Shown here in pieces: positions 49,165-58,031 of a DNA stretch of 64,000 bases. Below the pieces are notes generated by a model. It worked only from the letters and a program-made list of their open reading frames with translations, made no database searches and was not told the origin of the DNA. Position numbers and translations under genes: made by a program. The stretch spans positions 124,001 through 188,000 of the forward strand of contig NZ_WING01000003.1 of NCBI RefSeq assembly GCF_009793335.1, read 5' to 3'. Every line of letters begins with the position of its first letter. Within the stretch, counting starts at the first letter, position 1. The stretch comes from Actinomadura sp. J1-007 (GTDB taxonomy: Bacteria; Actinomycetota; Actinomycetes; Streptosporangiales; Streptosporangiaceae).

Positions 49165-50277
49165 TTACGGGTTGACGACGGCCATCCACATCGGTTCGGC
49201 GCGGCCGAGGACGGCCGCCATCGCCTCGGGGGCGTCGCGGAGCGCGAAGCGGTGAGTGATCAGCTCGTCCGCCCGGAGCCGTCCGGAGTCCAGCAGCCCG
49301 AGCACCGCGGAGGTGTCCTCACGGGTGCAGCCGCGCGTTCCGACGACCTTCCAGCACCGGGTCATGATGACGCGGATGGGGAACGGCAGGACGTCGCCGC
49401 TGCCGCCCATGTGGACCAGGGCGCCGCCGGTCGCCAGCGCCTCCGCCGCCTGCGCCGTGCCGGGGCCGCCCGGCAGGTAGTCCAGCACCGCGTCCGCGCC
49501 GCCGGGCAGCAGCTCGCGGAGCCGGGCGGTCAGCGCGCCCGTCTCCGCCCAGCCGGGCCCGAGGTCCTCCAGGGCGACCGTGCGGACGGGCACGGAGCCG
49601 GCGAGAGGCCGCACCGCCTCCAGCCGCTCGGCCGACCTGCCGACCAGGACCAGCTCGCCGACCTGGAACGACTCAGCCAGCTTGACGGTCGCGGTGCCCA
49701 TCGCGCCGGTCGCCGCGGTGACCACGACGGCCGCGCCGGGGTGCAGGTCCGCGCCGTTCAGCGCGCGGTGGGCGTTGCCCAGCTCGTGGAGCTTGGCGGC
49801 GACGTCGAAGCCGACGTGGTCGGGCAGCGGGTCGACCAGCCGGTCCGGCACCCGGACGTACTCGGCGAGCCCGCCGTCGTGGTAGCGGGCGTACAGCTCC
49901 ATGGGGCCGGTGCCGAACGCGGCGTTCCCGATCATCGCGGCCTCGGCGCACATCTGCTGCCGCGCGGTCGTGCAGTACCGGCACATCCCGCACGACAGCA
50001 TCGGATGCACCCGGACGCGCGCGCCCGGTAGCGGCCGGCCGGAGCCGGTCCGCGCGTCGGCCCCCGCCTCGACCACCGTGCCCGCCACCTCGTGTCCGGG
50101 CGTGCTGGGCAGGTGCGTGAACCGTCCGCGCGCCAGGTGCTTGGTGATGCTGGGCGCCAGCCCCGCGGAGGCGACCTTGACCAGGACGTCCCGGGGGCCC
50201 GGCTCGGGCACCGGCACCTTCTCCAGGTGCAGGTCGAGGGAGCCTTCCCGGACGCGGACCGCGAGCATGTCGGTCAC
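49165..50277 (-). CDS. zinc-binding alcohol dehydrogenase family protein, set A
   Basis: 370 residues from GTG 50277, overlapping the bicupin stop by 4 bases. GroES-like domain with the catalytic-zinc His-Glu in STPGHEVAGTVVEAG; structural-zinc-like cysteines lie in LSCGMCRYCTTARQQMCAEA. The Rossmann part reads VVVTAATGAMGTATVKLAES, VLDYLPGG and LVHMGGSGDVLPFPIR. It oxidises an alcohol or aldehyde with NAD(P). Its close paralogue is at 63647 (shared DVLVKVASAG, GHEAAGTV). Last gene of the leftward TAXI-bicupin-dehydrogenase operon. Confidence 0.88.
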   Translation of the reverse strand: MTDMLAVRVREGSLDLHLEKVPVPEPGPRDVLVKVASAGLAPSITKHLARGRFTHLPSTPGHEVAGTVVEAGADARTGSGRPLPGARVRVHPMLSCGMCRYCTTARQQMCAEAAMIGNAAFGTGPMELYARYHDGGLAEYVRVPDRLVDPLPDHVGFDVAAKLHELGNAHRALNGADLHPGAAVVVTAATGAMGTATVKLAESFQVGELVLVGRSAERLEAVRPLAGSVPVRTVALEDLGPGWAETGALTARLRELLPGGADAVLDYLPGGPGTAQAAEALATGGALVHMGGSGDVLPFPIRVIMTRCWKVVGTRGCTREDTSAVLGLLDSGRLRADELITHRFALRDAPEAMAAVLGRAEPMWMAVVNP

Positions 50278-51239
50278 CGCAGGGCCTCCAGTTCGGCGGG
50301 GGTGATGGCGCGGGCCTTCTTCGCCGCCTCGGCCACCTGCGGCATCGCCTCGGCGGTGGCCACCGCGAGGTGGGTGCTCGGCTCGGAGTGGACGCCGGTG
50401 AAGGCGACCCCGCGCGGGATGCGGACGAAGTCGCCCGGGACGAGCTCGACCGTTCCGCGCTGCGTGACGAGGGTGCGGGTCCCGCCGGCCTGGTACTGGA
50501 TCTCGTCGGCGTCGAGGTGGCGGCGGAAGACGCGCCCGTCGGACGACTCGGCCACGACCTGCCCGATCAGGATCCGCGGCGTCTCGTACAGCCAGGCCGT
50601 CTGCCCGCAGCGCACGAGGCGCAGGCGGGCGTCGGTGCGCTTGGCCCGGTCGATGAGCAGCCGTTCGTCGGCGGCCGCGACGTGGATGCCCTCGCCCTGC
50701 CCGCCGCGCATCTCGGTGATCATCTCGTTCTGGACGGCCGGTTCCCAGCCGGGGAACGGGGTGGCCAGGTACTCGGCGGTACGGGTCGCGGGGAGGCGCT
50801 CGACGACCGGGCCGGGGCTGTAGAAGAGCAGGTGGATGTCGCCGTCGCCGAGGTTGTCGTGCGCCACCCCGGTCGGGATGCGGGAGAAGTCGCCGGCGGT
50901 GTGGGTGATCGTTCCGAGTTCGCTGATCAGGACCCGGCTGCCGGTCACCTGGTAGGAGAACTCCTCCACGTCGGCGTTGCGGTGGTAGAAGCCCTGCCGC
51001 CCCGTCATCGTCTGGATCTCCATCCGCAGGGAGTCGCTCTGGAACAGGCCCTTCGGATGGGTGCGGCCGCGGTCGACGTACTCGGGACTGAAGTGGACGA
51101 CCTCCAGGGGGTCGTGGTCGCGCAGGGCGCGGGCGCGGATCGGCAGCGGTTCGCCGATCAGCAGCTCCTCCCGGCGTTCCAGGACCATGGGAGGTTCGGT
51201 GAACGGGAAGGCGTCCAGGTGCTCGTGCACGATGCCCAT
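50274..51239 (-). CDS. bicupin dioxygenase-like protein, set A
   Basis: 321 residues from ATG 51239. Two cupin domains. The first has FYHRNADVEEFSYQVTGS and FSRIPTGVAHDN, giving a His86-Glu93-His127 iron site; the second (DADEIQYQAGGTRTLVTQRG, DFVRIPRGVAFTGVH) lacks the paired histidines. The layout recalls homogentisate 1,2-dioxygenase, but it is about 120 residues shorter. It lies one base after the TAXI-like gene and overlaps the dehydrogenase. Function is probably ring cleavage or another oxidation of an aromatic; this is inference. Paralogue at 60881. Confidence 0.75.
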   Translation of the reverse strand: MGIVHEHLDAFPFTEPPMVLERREELLIGEPLPIRARALRDHDPLEVVHFSPEYVDRGRTHPKGLFQSDSLRMEIQTMTGRQGFYHRNADVEEFSYQVTGSRVLISELGTITHTAGDFSRIPTGVAHDNLGDGDIHLLFYSPGPVVERLPATRTAEYLATPFPGWEPAVQNEMITEMRGGQGEGIHVAAADERLLIDRAKRTDARLRLVRCGQTAWLYETPRILIGQVVAESSDGRVFRRHLDADEIQYQAGGTRTLVTQRGTVELVPGDFVRIPRGVAFTGVHSEPSTHLAVATAEAMPQVAEAAKKARAITPAELEALR

Positions 51240-51240
51240 G

Positions 51241-52152
51241 TCAGAGGTAGCCCCTCTCGGTGTAGAAGGCCGCGGCGCCGGGGTGCAGCGGCACCGGCGG
51301 ATCCAGCGGCAGCCGGCGCATGTCGATCGGGCTGGTCATCGCGGCCGTGGGCCCGGTGAACCGCCCGGAGATCTGGTCCCTCTGCTCCTCCAGCGCCTCC
51401 AGGGCGCCGCGCGCGGTACCGTCCGGCAGGTCCTCGCCGCAGTAGAGGATCCAGCCGGAGAAGTCGATCGTCGGCACGTCCCGTTCGACGCCTCGCAGCC
51501 GCCCCTCGCGCAGCACTCCCGGCCACATGCCGAGCTCGGCGCAGCGGGCCAGGACGTCCTGCTCGATCGGCAGGTAGTCCAGGTCGTAGGTCTCGCTGAT
51601 CCGCTTCCACCGCCAGGTCATGACGGCCTCGTCGAAGACCGCGTCGAACGACGGGTCGACCGGGACCGACTCGGGCAGGTTGGGGTACTTGGGCCGGTCG
51701 TGAAGGATCCGTCCGCCCCACGACTCCAGGTCGGCGACCGTGAAGCCGTACAGGCCGAACAGCCGTTCCAGCGCGATCGCGGCCGGATGGCCCGAGTCCC
51801 GCGTCGGCATCGAGATCTTCAACCCCAGGCGGCGTTCGCGCACGTCGTGCAGGCTGCGCACGCCGTGCTCCTTGCGCACCGCCAGCACGAGCTGGTCGTC
51901 GTGCGCGAAGCGAGCCAGCGTGCGCAGCCCTTCCTGACCGGCCAGATGCCACGCCGGGGTGGTGATCGCCACCTGGTAGCGGCCCTGCCTGACCAGGTCG
52001 GGGCCGTTCAGGGCCAGTTCGGCGTACGGCGTGCCGGTGACCACCGAGACCGTCGAACCGCGCGGCAGTCCCCCGCGGGCCATGCCGTGCGCGATCAGGC
52101 TGCCGACGTTGGTGAAGTTACCGCCAGGGCAAAGAAGCTTGAGATCGACCAC
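51241..52152 (-). CDS. TAXI/PBP2-fold protein without signal peptide, set A
   Basis: 303 residues from GTG 52152 (AGGAG six bases upstream). Reads LKLLCPGGNFTNVGSLIAHG, YQVAITTPAWHLAGQEGLR, LGLKISMPTRDSGHPAAIAL and PVPLHPGAAAFYTERGYL; the last is the typical end of TAXI-type TRAP receptors. No signal peptide, lipobox or partner TRAP permease gene is present. It heads the operon with a bicupin and a dehydrogenase. A PBP2-fold enzyme such as a decarboxylase (4,5-dihydroxyphthalate decarboxylase has this fold) is the alternative to a receptor. The paralogue at 61870 shares WGGR-L-D, DEAVM/HEAVM and LHPGAAA. Confidence 0.7.
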   Translation of the reverse strand: MVDLKLLCPGGNFTNVGSLIAHGMARGGLPRGSTVSVVTGTPYAELALNGPDLVRQGRYQVAITTPAWHLAGQEGLRTLARFAHDDQLVLAVRKEHGVRSLHDVRERRLGLKISMPTRDSGHPAAIALERLFGLYGFTVADLESWGGRILHDRPKYPNLPESVPVDPSFDAVFDEAVMTWRWKRISETYDLDYLPIEQDVLARCAELGMWPGVLREGRLRGVERDVPTIDFSGWILYCGEDLPDGTARGALEALEEQRDQISGRFTGPTAAMTSPIDMRRLPLDPPVPLHPGAAAFYTERGYL

Positions 52153-52285
52153 TGCGCTCTCCTGACGCTTGCGAAAGTCCAGGCAGCCTAGCCTGTCTCG
52201 TATATTGTGACTAGTGTCCTGAGAGATGAGAATAATCGAGTGACCGGCGCAGACGGAGACCTGCATCTCATGTAGCTTCTCCTGT

Positions 52286-53080
52286 ATGGCAGGACAACGA
52301 GCCGAGCAGGCGGGCGGCTACCGCGAGCGCAACTCCACCGCCGACCGCGCGCTGGACATCTTGCTGCTGTTCGAGGACGCCCGGCTCACGGTCGGCGGGC
52401 AGGAGGTCGCCGACCACCTCGGCGTCGCCCGGTCGACCGCGTACCGGTATCTCCAGAGCCTGGTGTCCTCGGGCCTCATCGAGGAGCACCGGCCGGCGGG
52501 CTACCGGCTCGGGCCGCGCGTGTTCGAGCTGGCGCGGCTGGCCCGCAAGGGGCTCGGGCTGTCGGAGATCGCTCGGCCGGTGATGCGGGAGCTGGCCGAC
52601 CGGGTCGGCGAGGCGGTGCTGCTGACCCGCCGGACCGGCGCCACGGTGGTCTGCCTGGAACGGGAGGAGACCGACCGTCCCGTCCGGCTCTCCTACGAGC
52701 GGGGCCACGTCCTGCCGGTCAACGCGGGAGCGTCCGCGATGGTCCTGCTGGCCTGGGCGCCGGACGCGGAGATCGACGAGATCCTGCTGCACAGCGGCCT
52801 TCCCAAGTTCACCGGAGCCACCGTCACCGACGCCGGGGTGCTGCGCGAGCGGCTGGCGGCGATCCGCGAGCGCGGGACGGCGGTCTCGCGCGGCGAGCTG
52901 GACGCCGACGTGCTCGGCGTCGCCGCGCCGATCCGCAACGCCGACGGCGAGGTGGTCGCGGCGGTCAGCGTCGCCGCCCTGTCCCACCGGGTGCCCGACG
53001 AGCGGGTGCCCCGGGTGGTCGCGGCGGTCGAGCAGGCCGGAACGGAGATCACCGAGAAGCTCGGAGTCATCGATGCCTAG
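52286..53080 (+). CDS. IclR-family regulator
   Basis: 264 residues from ATG 52286. Winged helix RNSTADRALDILLLFEDARL, VADHLGVARSTAYRYLQSLV, SSGLIEEHRPAGYRLGPRVF, then a GAF-like effector domain (LLTRRTGATVVCLEREETDR, INAGASAMVLLAWAP-like segment, GVAAPIRNADGEVVAAVSVA). Divergent from the TAXI-bicupin-dehydrogenase operon with 133 bases between starts, so that operon is its probable target. IclR proteins commonly control aromatic catabolism with the substrate as effector. Confidence 0.92.
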   Translation: MAGQRAEQAGGYRERNSTADRALDILLLFEDARLTVGGQEVADHLGVARSTAYRYLQSLVSSGLIEEHRPAGYRLGPRVFELARLARKGLGLSEIARPVMRELADRVGEAVLLTRRTGATVVCLEREETDRPVRLSYERGHVLPVNAGASAMVLLAWAPDAEIDEILLHSGLPKFTGATVTDAGVLRERLAAIRERGTAVSRGELDADVLGVAAPIRNADGEVVAAVSVAALSHRVPDERVPRVVAAVEQAGTEITEKLGVIDA

Positions 53081-53178
53081 CCGCCGCCGGACCCCGCGGC
53101 GGCTGGCGCGGCGGTTGGGCCGGGCATCAGACCCGGCAGGGGGACCGCGGCGCGGTCACCGGACGCGGCGGACGTTCC

Positions 53179-53853
53179 TCAGGGCGCGGGGGGCGTGGCG
53201 AGGCCGGCGATCACTTGCCGCAGGTGCTCGCGCATGGCGTGCTCGGCCGCGGCGGCGTCTCCCGCGACCACCGCCTCCACGATCCTCTCGTGCTCGGCCA
53301 GCGAGGTCTGCGGGCGTCCGGGCTGCAACGCGAGGCGGAACTGGTAGCGGACGAGCTGCCCGCGGAGCCGTTCGATGGTCGAGATGGCGGTGCGCTGGGC
53401 CGAGATGTCCAGGATCCGGCGGTGCATGAGGTGGTTCAGATCCGAGTAGCCGAGCAGGTCGCCGGCGGCGATCGCGGCGCGCATGCGCTCGACCAGCTCG
53501 CGCAGCGCGGCGTGGTCGGCGGAGGTGGCGCGCGCGGCGGCCTTGGCGGCGCACAGGCCCTCCAGCGCCATCCGGCACTCGGTGATCTCGACGGCCTCGG
53601 CCACGCTGACCACGCGGACCCGGGCGCCCTTGTTGGGGACCCGTTCCACCAGGCCCTCGGTCGTCAGGTCCGCGAGGGCGAGCCGTACGGCCGCGCGGGT
53701 GACGCCGAAGCGTTCCATGAGGTCCGACTCCACCAGCCGCTGCCCCGGCGCGTACTCGCCGCTGTGGATGCACGCGCGCACGCCGTCCAGGGCCCGCTGC
53801 TGCGCGGCCGCGTTGCGCTGATCGGCCGTACCGGCCTTGCCGTCAAGGGGCAT
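53179..53853 (-). CDS. GntR-family regulator (FCD domain)
   Basis: 224 residues from ATG 53853 with GGAGAG upstream. Helix-turn-helix (IHSGEYAPGQRLVESDLMER, FGVTRAAVRLALADLTTEGL, VERVPNKGARVRV) and FCD domain with the metal ligands Asp-His-His: YSDLNHLMHRRILDIS, AEHERIVEAVVAGDAAAAEH. Divergent from the monooxygenase at 54130; the gap holds two AATCATCATGC words. It probably represses the rightward catabolic genes and responds to an acid intermediate. It converges with the IclR gene. Confidence 0.9.
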   Translation of the reverse strand: MPLDGKAGTADQRNAAAQQRALDGVRACIHSGEYAPGQRLVESDLMERFGVTRAAVRLALADLTTEGLVERVPNKGARVRVVSVAEAVEITECRMALEGLCAAKAAARATSADHAALRELVERMRAAIAAGDLLGYSDLNHLMHRRILDISAQRTAISTIERLRGQLVRYQFRLALQPGRPQTSLAEHERIVEAVVAGDAAAAEHAMREHLRQVIAGLATPPAP

Positions 53854-54035
53854 GTCGGGTCTCTCCTGCCGCTGTGTCGCCACTGTGCCGCCGGCCATGG
53901 CCCGGGACCGTCCGCGGGCCATAGATTAGCCACGAGATTGTTGATAATCGTATCGACCATCTGCCCGGCCGTTGCCGACACCAGCCGGCCGGTGCGCGCG
54001 AGCCTCCGGCTCCTCCCCCGGAACCGATTCCCCAT

Positions 54036-54112
54036 AATCATCATGCACATTATCGTGCTGAGCCCTTGACGTGTCCGCTGTGCTGGGAGCACTATCACCG
54101 CAATCATCATGC
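54036..54112. promoter_or_regulatory. repeated operator words upstream of the monooxygenase
   Basis: AATCATCATGC occurs at 54036-54046 and 54102-54112, 66 bp apart (six helical turns). The region 53930-54120 is AT-richer than its surroundings and also contains TTGTTGATAATCGTATC. A GntR-type binding region is likely. Confidence 0.55.
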
Positions 54113-54129
54113 TGAATTAGGAGTTGGGG

Positions 54130-55668
54130 ATGCTCAGTGCCGACCTCGCCGACCCGGTGCCCGTGCTGGTCGCCGGCGGCGGCCCGGTAGGGCTGGCGAC
54201 CGCGCTGGAACTGGCCCACCACGGCGTGCGCAGCCTGGTCGTCGAGCCCCGCGAGGAGGTCTCCTGGCTCCGTCCGCGCGCCAAGACCACCTCGGCGCGC
54301 ACCATGGAGCTGTTCCGCCGATGGGGTCTGGCCCGGGTGATCCGCGAGCGCGCCGCGCTGCCCGTCGCCTGGTCGGACGAGGCTGTGTTCGCCACGACCC
54401 TGCTCGGCCGGGAGATCACCCGGTTCGACCGCTGCTTCGGCCTGGACCTGGCGGGCGACGACCTGGTCGCCGAACCCGGGCAGCAGGTGCCGCAGCCGCT
54501 GGTGGAGCAGGTGCTCCGGGAGGCCGTCGAGGCGTCGCCGCACGCCGCGCTGCTGACCGGGTGGCGGGTGACCGGCATGGCCGACGGCGCCGAGGGCGTC
54601 ACGGTCGCGCTCGCGGGCCCCGGCGGCGCCGTTCGCGAGATCAGGGCCGGGTACGCCGTGGGCGGCGACGGCTCGCGCAGCGTGACCCGCGCGCACATCG
54701 GCTCCCGCTACGAGGGCGCGAACGACTCACGACCCAACTTCAACGTCGTCTTCCGCGCGCCCGGCCTCGCCGAGCGCGTCCCGCACGGCCCGGCGGTCCA
54801 CTACTGGGTCCTGAACCCGGCCCAGCCCGGCCTGGTCGGACGGCTGGACCTGGCCGACACCTGGTGGTGCATCGGGCAGGGCGTCACGCAGGCGGCCGGC
54901 GAGGCCGACCCGCTCGGCCTCGTCCGCAACCTGGTCGGCGCGGACATCGAGGCCGAGATCCTGGCCACCGACCCGTGGACGGCGCGGATGCTGCTGGCCG
55001 ACCGGTACGCGCGCGGCCGCGTCTTCCTCGCCGGAGACTCCGCGCACCAGAACCCGCCCTGGGGCGGCCACGGCTTCAACACCGGCATCGGCGACGCGGT
55101 CAACCTCGGCTGGAAGCTCGCCGCCGTGCTGAACGGCTGGGCCCCCGCCGCCCTGCTGGACAGCTACCAGGCCGAGCGCCGGCCGGTCGCCGAGGCGACG
55201 ATCGCGGAGGCCGCGCGCAACATGGCCACGCTCGCGCCCGAGCTGGCCGATCCGCGCCTGGCCGGGGACGACGCCGCGTTCGCCGCCGCCCGCCCGGCCG
55301 TCGCCGCCGCCGTGCACCGCGCCAAGGACGGCGAGTTCCACAGCCTGGACCTGGTGCTCGGGCACACCTACGCCGGCTCCCCGATCGTCACCGGGACGGC
55401 GGGCGAACGGCTGCCGCACCGATGGCTGGGGCCCGGCGACTCCCTCTACGACCACCTCGGCCGCGGCTTCACCCTGGTCGGCGACCTGACGGCTCCGGCC
55501 GCCGCGGAGTTCGCCAAGGCGGCCGACGAGGGCGGCGTCCCCCTGGACACCTTCGACATCCCCGGCTCCAAGCTGGCACTGGTACGGCCCGACCAGCATC
55601 TGGCCTGGCGGGACGGCGACGGAGCCGTTCCGCGGGACGTGCTGCGCAAGGCCGTGGGCCACCCCTGA
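54130..55668 (+). CDS. FAD-dependent aromatic monooxygenase (PheA/TfdB/MhpA type)
   Basis: 512 residues from ATG 54130 (AGGAGTTGGGG upstream). VPVLVAGGGPVGLATALELA is the FAD fold, RPRAKTTSARTMELFRRWGL follows as in PheA/TfdB, YAVGGDGSRSVTR is the DG motif and GRVFLAGDSAHQNPPWGGHG the second FAD motif; the C-terminus has a thioredoxin-like domain (RLPHRWLGPGDSLYDHLGRG). It hydroxylates a phenol or aromatic acid with NAD(P)H. First gene of the rightward catabolic set, controlled probably by the divergent GntR gene. Confidence 0.88.
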   Translation: MLSADLADPVPVLVAGGGPVGLATALELAHHGVRSLVVEPREEVSWLRPRAKTTSARTMELFRRWGLARVIRERAALPVAWSDEAVFATTLLGREITRFDRCFGLDLAGDDLVAEPGQQVPQPLVEQVLREAVEASPHAALLTGWRVTGMADGAEGVTVALAGPGGAVREIRAGYAVGGDGSRSVTRAHIGSRYEGANDSRPNFNVVFRAPGLAERVPHGPAVHYWVLNPAQPGLVGRLDLADTWWCIGQGVTQAAGEADPLGLVRNLVGADIEAEILATDPWTARMLLADRYARGRVFLAGDSAHQNPPWGGHGFNTGIGDAVNLGWKLAAVLNGWAPAALLDSYQAERRPVAEATIAEAARNMATLAPELADPRLAGDDAAFAAARPAVAAAVHRAKDGEFHSLDLVLGHTYAGSPIVTGTAGERLPHRWLGPGDSLYDHLGRGFTLVGDLTAPAAAEFAKAADEGGVPLDTFDIPGSKLALVRPDQHLAWRDGDGAVPRDVLRKAVGHP

Positions 55669-55853
55669 CGGGCCCGCCCTTCTGCCCCGCTCGTTCTTCC
55701 GACCCGTTCGCCCTCTCAGCGGGTCCGTCTCGACCGGCTCCCCCGCCGTCCGGTCGCCTCCGCATGGATCGGGCTCCCACCCCCTCGGCCCCGTACGTCC
55801 AGGCCCTCGACCGCACCGGCCGAAGGCCGCGCTGACCAGCGTAAGGAGATCCC

Positions 55854-57107
55854 ATGACCGCAACCGCACCGTCCGCCCGCGGGAGAGGACAGGCGGGCGT
55901 CCTCGCCTTGGCCTGCCTCATCCTGTTCGTGGACGGCTACGACCTGTTCGCCATCGGGACCATCGGCCCCAGCCTGATGCACCACCGCGAATGGCATCCC
56001 GACTCCGGAACGCTGGGCATGCTCGGCAGCGTGACGGCCCTCGGCATGCCGTTCGGGTCGATCCTGGCGGGCTGGGCCGCAGACCGCTGGGGACGGCGCA
56101 CCCCGATCGCCGCCGCGGTCACGTGGATCTCGCTGTCGATGCTGGTCGCGGGGCTCGTCCCGGACCTGTCGTCGTTCGCCGCGGCGCGGTTCTGCACCGG
56201 CGTCGGCATCGGCGCGCTGGCCCCGCTGGTCGGCGCGTACGTCACCGACTCGGCCCCGGCCAACCGCCGCACCCTGCACCTGGCCATCACCATGGGCGCC
56301 ATCGGCGTCGGCGGCACCGTGTCCGCCCTGCTGGGCCGGCTGCTGCTGCCGGAGACGCCGTTCCAGCGGCTGTTCCTGTTCGGCGCCGTGCCGATCATCC
56401 TGGTCCCGCTGATCTGGCGGGTCATCCCGGCGGGCCCGCCGTCGCACGATGCGGCCCACGGCAGGACCCCCGCCGGACGCAACCGGGTGCTCCAGCTCCT
56501 CGTCCCCGAGAGCCGGCGCACCACGGTCCTGTTCTGGGTCGCGGCGTTCATGAGCATGGCGCTGGTCTTCAGCACCACCGCCTGGCTGCCCACGGTGATG
56601 ATGAAGTCGGGCTACGACCTCGGCTCGTCCCTGGAGTTCTCGATCGCGTTCACGCTCGGCGCCAGCTTCGGCGGCCTCGGCGTCTCGCTGCTCGGCGACC
56701 GCGGCCGGCTCAAGCTCGTCACCTTCGGCTGCTTCCTGCTCGCGGCGGTCGCGCTGTTCGTCCTCAGCACGCCGCAGCCGCGCCCGCTGCTGCTGGTGAT
56801 GTCGGCCCTGGCGGGGCTCGGCTCGCTCGGCTGCCAGAACATGGTCATCGCCTGCATGACCGCCTTCTACCCGCCGCGGCTGCGCGGCACCGGCCTCGGT
56901 GTGGGCCTGGGCGTCGGACGGCTGGGCGCCATCGTCGGCCCCACCTACCTGTCCATCGCCACCGACACGTTCTCCTCGCACCGGGCGGGGTTCTTCGCCT
57001 TCATGGTCCCCGCCGTGCTCGGCGCCGCCACCATCGCGATGCTCGGCCGCGAGCCCTCCGCCTCGGCCGATCCGGGAGCGACCGCCAAGGCCGTGTCGGT
57101 CGGCTAG
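55854..57107 (+). CDS. MFS aromatic acid:H+ symporter (AAHS family)
   Basis: 417 residues. Helix 1 CLILFVDGYDLFAIGTIGPS contains the DGYDL motif of the AAHS family (PcaK, BenK, GalT), where the Asp is required for transport; motif A is GWAADRWGRRTPIAAAVTWI, and VGIGALAPLVGAYVTDSAPA follows. Twelve helices. It should import a hydroxylated benzoate or related acid. It lies between the monooxygenase and the galB-like gene in the same orientation; with the ABC importer, the island has two uptake systems. Confidence 0.88.
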   Translation: MTATAPSARGRGQAGVLALACLILFVDGYDLFAIGTIGPSLMHHREWHPDSGTLGMLGSVTALGMPFGSILAGWAADRWGRRTPIAAAVTWISLSMLVAGLVPDLSSFAAARFCTGVGIGALAPLVGAYVTDSAPANRRTLHLAITMGAIGVGGTVSALLGRLLLPETPFQRLFLFGAVPIILVPLIWRVIPAGPPSHDAAHGRTPAGRNRVLQLLVPESRRTTVLFWVAAFMSMALVFSTTAWLPTVMMKSGYDLGSSLEFSIAFTLGASFGGLGVSLLGDRGRLKLVTFGCFLLAAVALFVLSTPQPRPLLLVMSALAGLGSLGCQNMVIACMTAFYPPRLRGTGLGVGLGVGRLGAIVGPTYLSIATDTFSSHRAGFFAFMVPAVLGAATIAMLGREPSASADPGATAKAVSVG

Positions 57108-57193
57108 CCGGAACGACGCCCGTCCCCCTCGGCGCCTCGCGCGGGCGCCCGGCGTTCGCCTGCCCGGAAATGCGCGCTGACCAGGCATTCTAG

Positions 57194-57227
57194 ATTGTCG
57201 CCAAAACTATTGACAATTTCGGCGACA
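57194..57227. promoter_or_regulatory. operator upstream of the galBCD-like genes
   Basis: ATTGTC (57194-57199) and GACAAT (57212-57217) form one inverted pair and TGTCGCC (57196-57202) and GGCGACA (57221-57227) another, overlapping. They lie in an AT-rich gap 55 bases upstream of the start at 57282, which has its own AAGGAGAG site, so this is a separate promoter. Confidence 0.6.
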
Positions 57228-57281
57228 GACTTCTAGGTTCGCATCGTCTCCACAACGTTCCACCGGCTAAGGAGAGAGACG

Positions 57282-58031
57282 ATGACCGCACCGGACCGAG
57301 GAGGGGACCGCGGGTCCCTGCTCGTGGTCAGCGCGCACGCCGGCGACTTCGTGTGGCGCGCGGGCGGCGCCATCGCGCTGGCGGCCGAACGCGGCGACGA
57401 GGTCACCGTGGTGTGCCTGAGCTACGGCGAGCGCGGCGAATCGGCGCGCGCCTGGCGCGAGGGCAGGAAACTGGAGGAGATCAAGGAGCTGCGGCGGGCC
57501 GAGGCCGAGGCGGCCGCCGCGGCGCTCGGCGCGACGACGGTGTTCCTGGACGCCGGCGACTACCCGCTGCTGGAGTCGCGGGAACTGGTCGACCGGCTCG
57601 TACGGATCTACCGGGAGGTCACGCCCACCACGGTGCTGACCCACACCCTGGTCGACCCCTACAACGGCGACCACCCGGCGGCGGCGCGGATGGCGTTGCA
57701 GGCCCGCGTGCTCGCCCAGGCCATCGGGTACGAGGCGCCGGGCGAGCCGCTCGGGGCTCCGCCGGTGTTCTGCTTCGAGCCGCACCAGCCGGAGATGTCG
57801 GGCTTCACCCCGAACGTTCTGCTGGACGTCACGCCGGTGTTCGAGCGCAAGCGCGAGGCGATGCGGTGCCTGCCCGCGCAGCAGCACATGTGGGACTACT
57901 ACACCGACCTGGCCAAGCGGCGCGGCGTGCAGCTCAAGCGCAACGCCGGTCCGAACCTCGGCCTGGCCCACGCCACCATGGGCGAGGCGTACATGAGGCT
58001 GTACCCGCAGGTCACGGCGGAGCTGTCGTGA
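57282..58031 (+). CDS. galB: GalB-like 4-oxalomesaconate hydratase (PIG-L fold)
   Basis: 249 residues. PIG-L/LmbE fold with the zinc motif changed from the usual AHPDD to SAHAGDFVWRAGG, a form I know from GalB of Pseudomonas putida, together with VVCLSYGERGESARAWREGR. The third ligand is in DPYNGDHPAAARMAL. GalB hydrates 4-oxalomesaconate to 4-carboxy-4-hydroxy-2-oxoadipate in gallate and protocatechuate 4,5-cleavage. The next two genes encode the neighbouring steps, which supports the call over a generic deacetylase. Coupled to galC by GTGA. Confidence 0.82.
   Translation: MTAPDRGGDRGSLLVVSAHAGDFVWRAGGAIALAAERGDEVTVVCLSYGERGESARAWREGRKLEEIKELRRAEAEAAAAALGATTVFLDAGDYPLLESRELVDRLVRIYREVTPTTVLTHTLVDPYNGDHPAAARMALQARVLAQAIGYEAPGEPLGAPPVFCFEPHQPEMSGFTPNVLLDVTPVFERKREAMRCLPAQQHMWDYYTDLAKRRGVQLKRNAGPNLGLAHATMGEAYMRLYPQVTAELS

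Noticed and set aside
54066..55835. A 589-residue plus-strand frame over the monooxygenase
   Set aside because: Out-of-frame shadow of a gene with complete FAD motifs in the other frame.
57282..58031. LmbE-type N-acetylglucosaminyl deacetylase (mycothiol-like)
   Set aside because: The zinc motif is the GalB form and the next two genes encode galC and galD steps.
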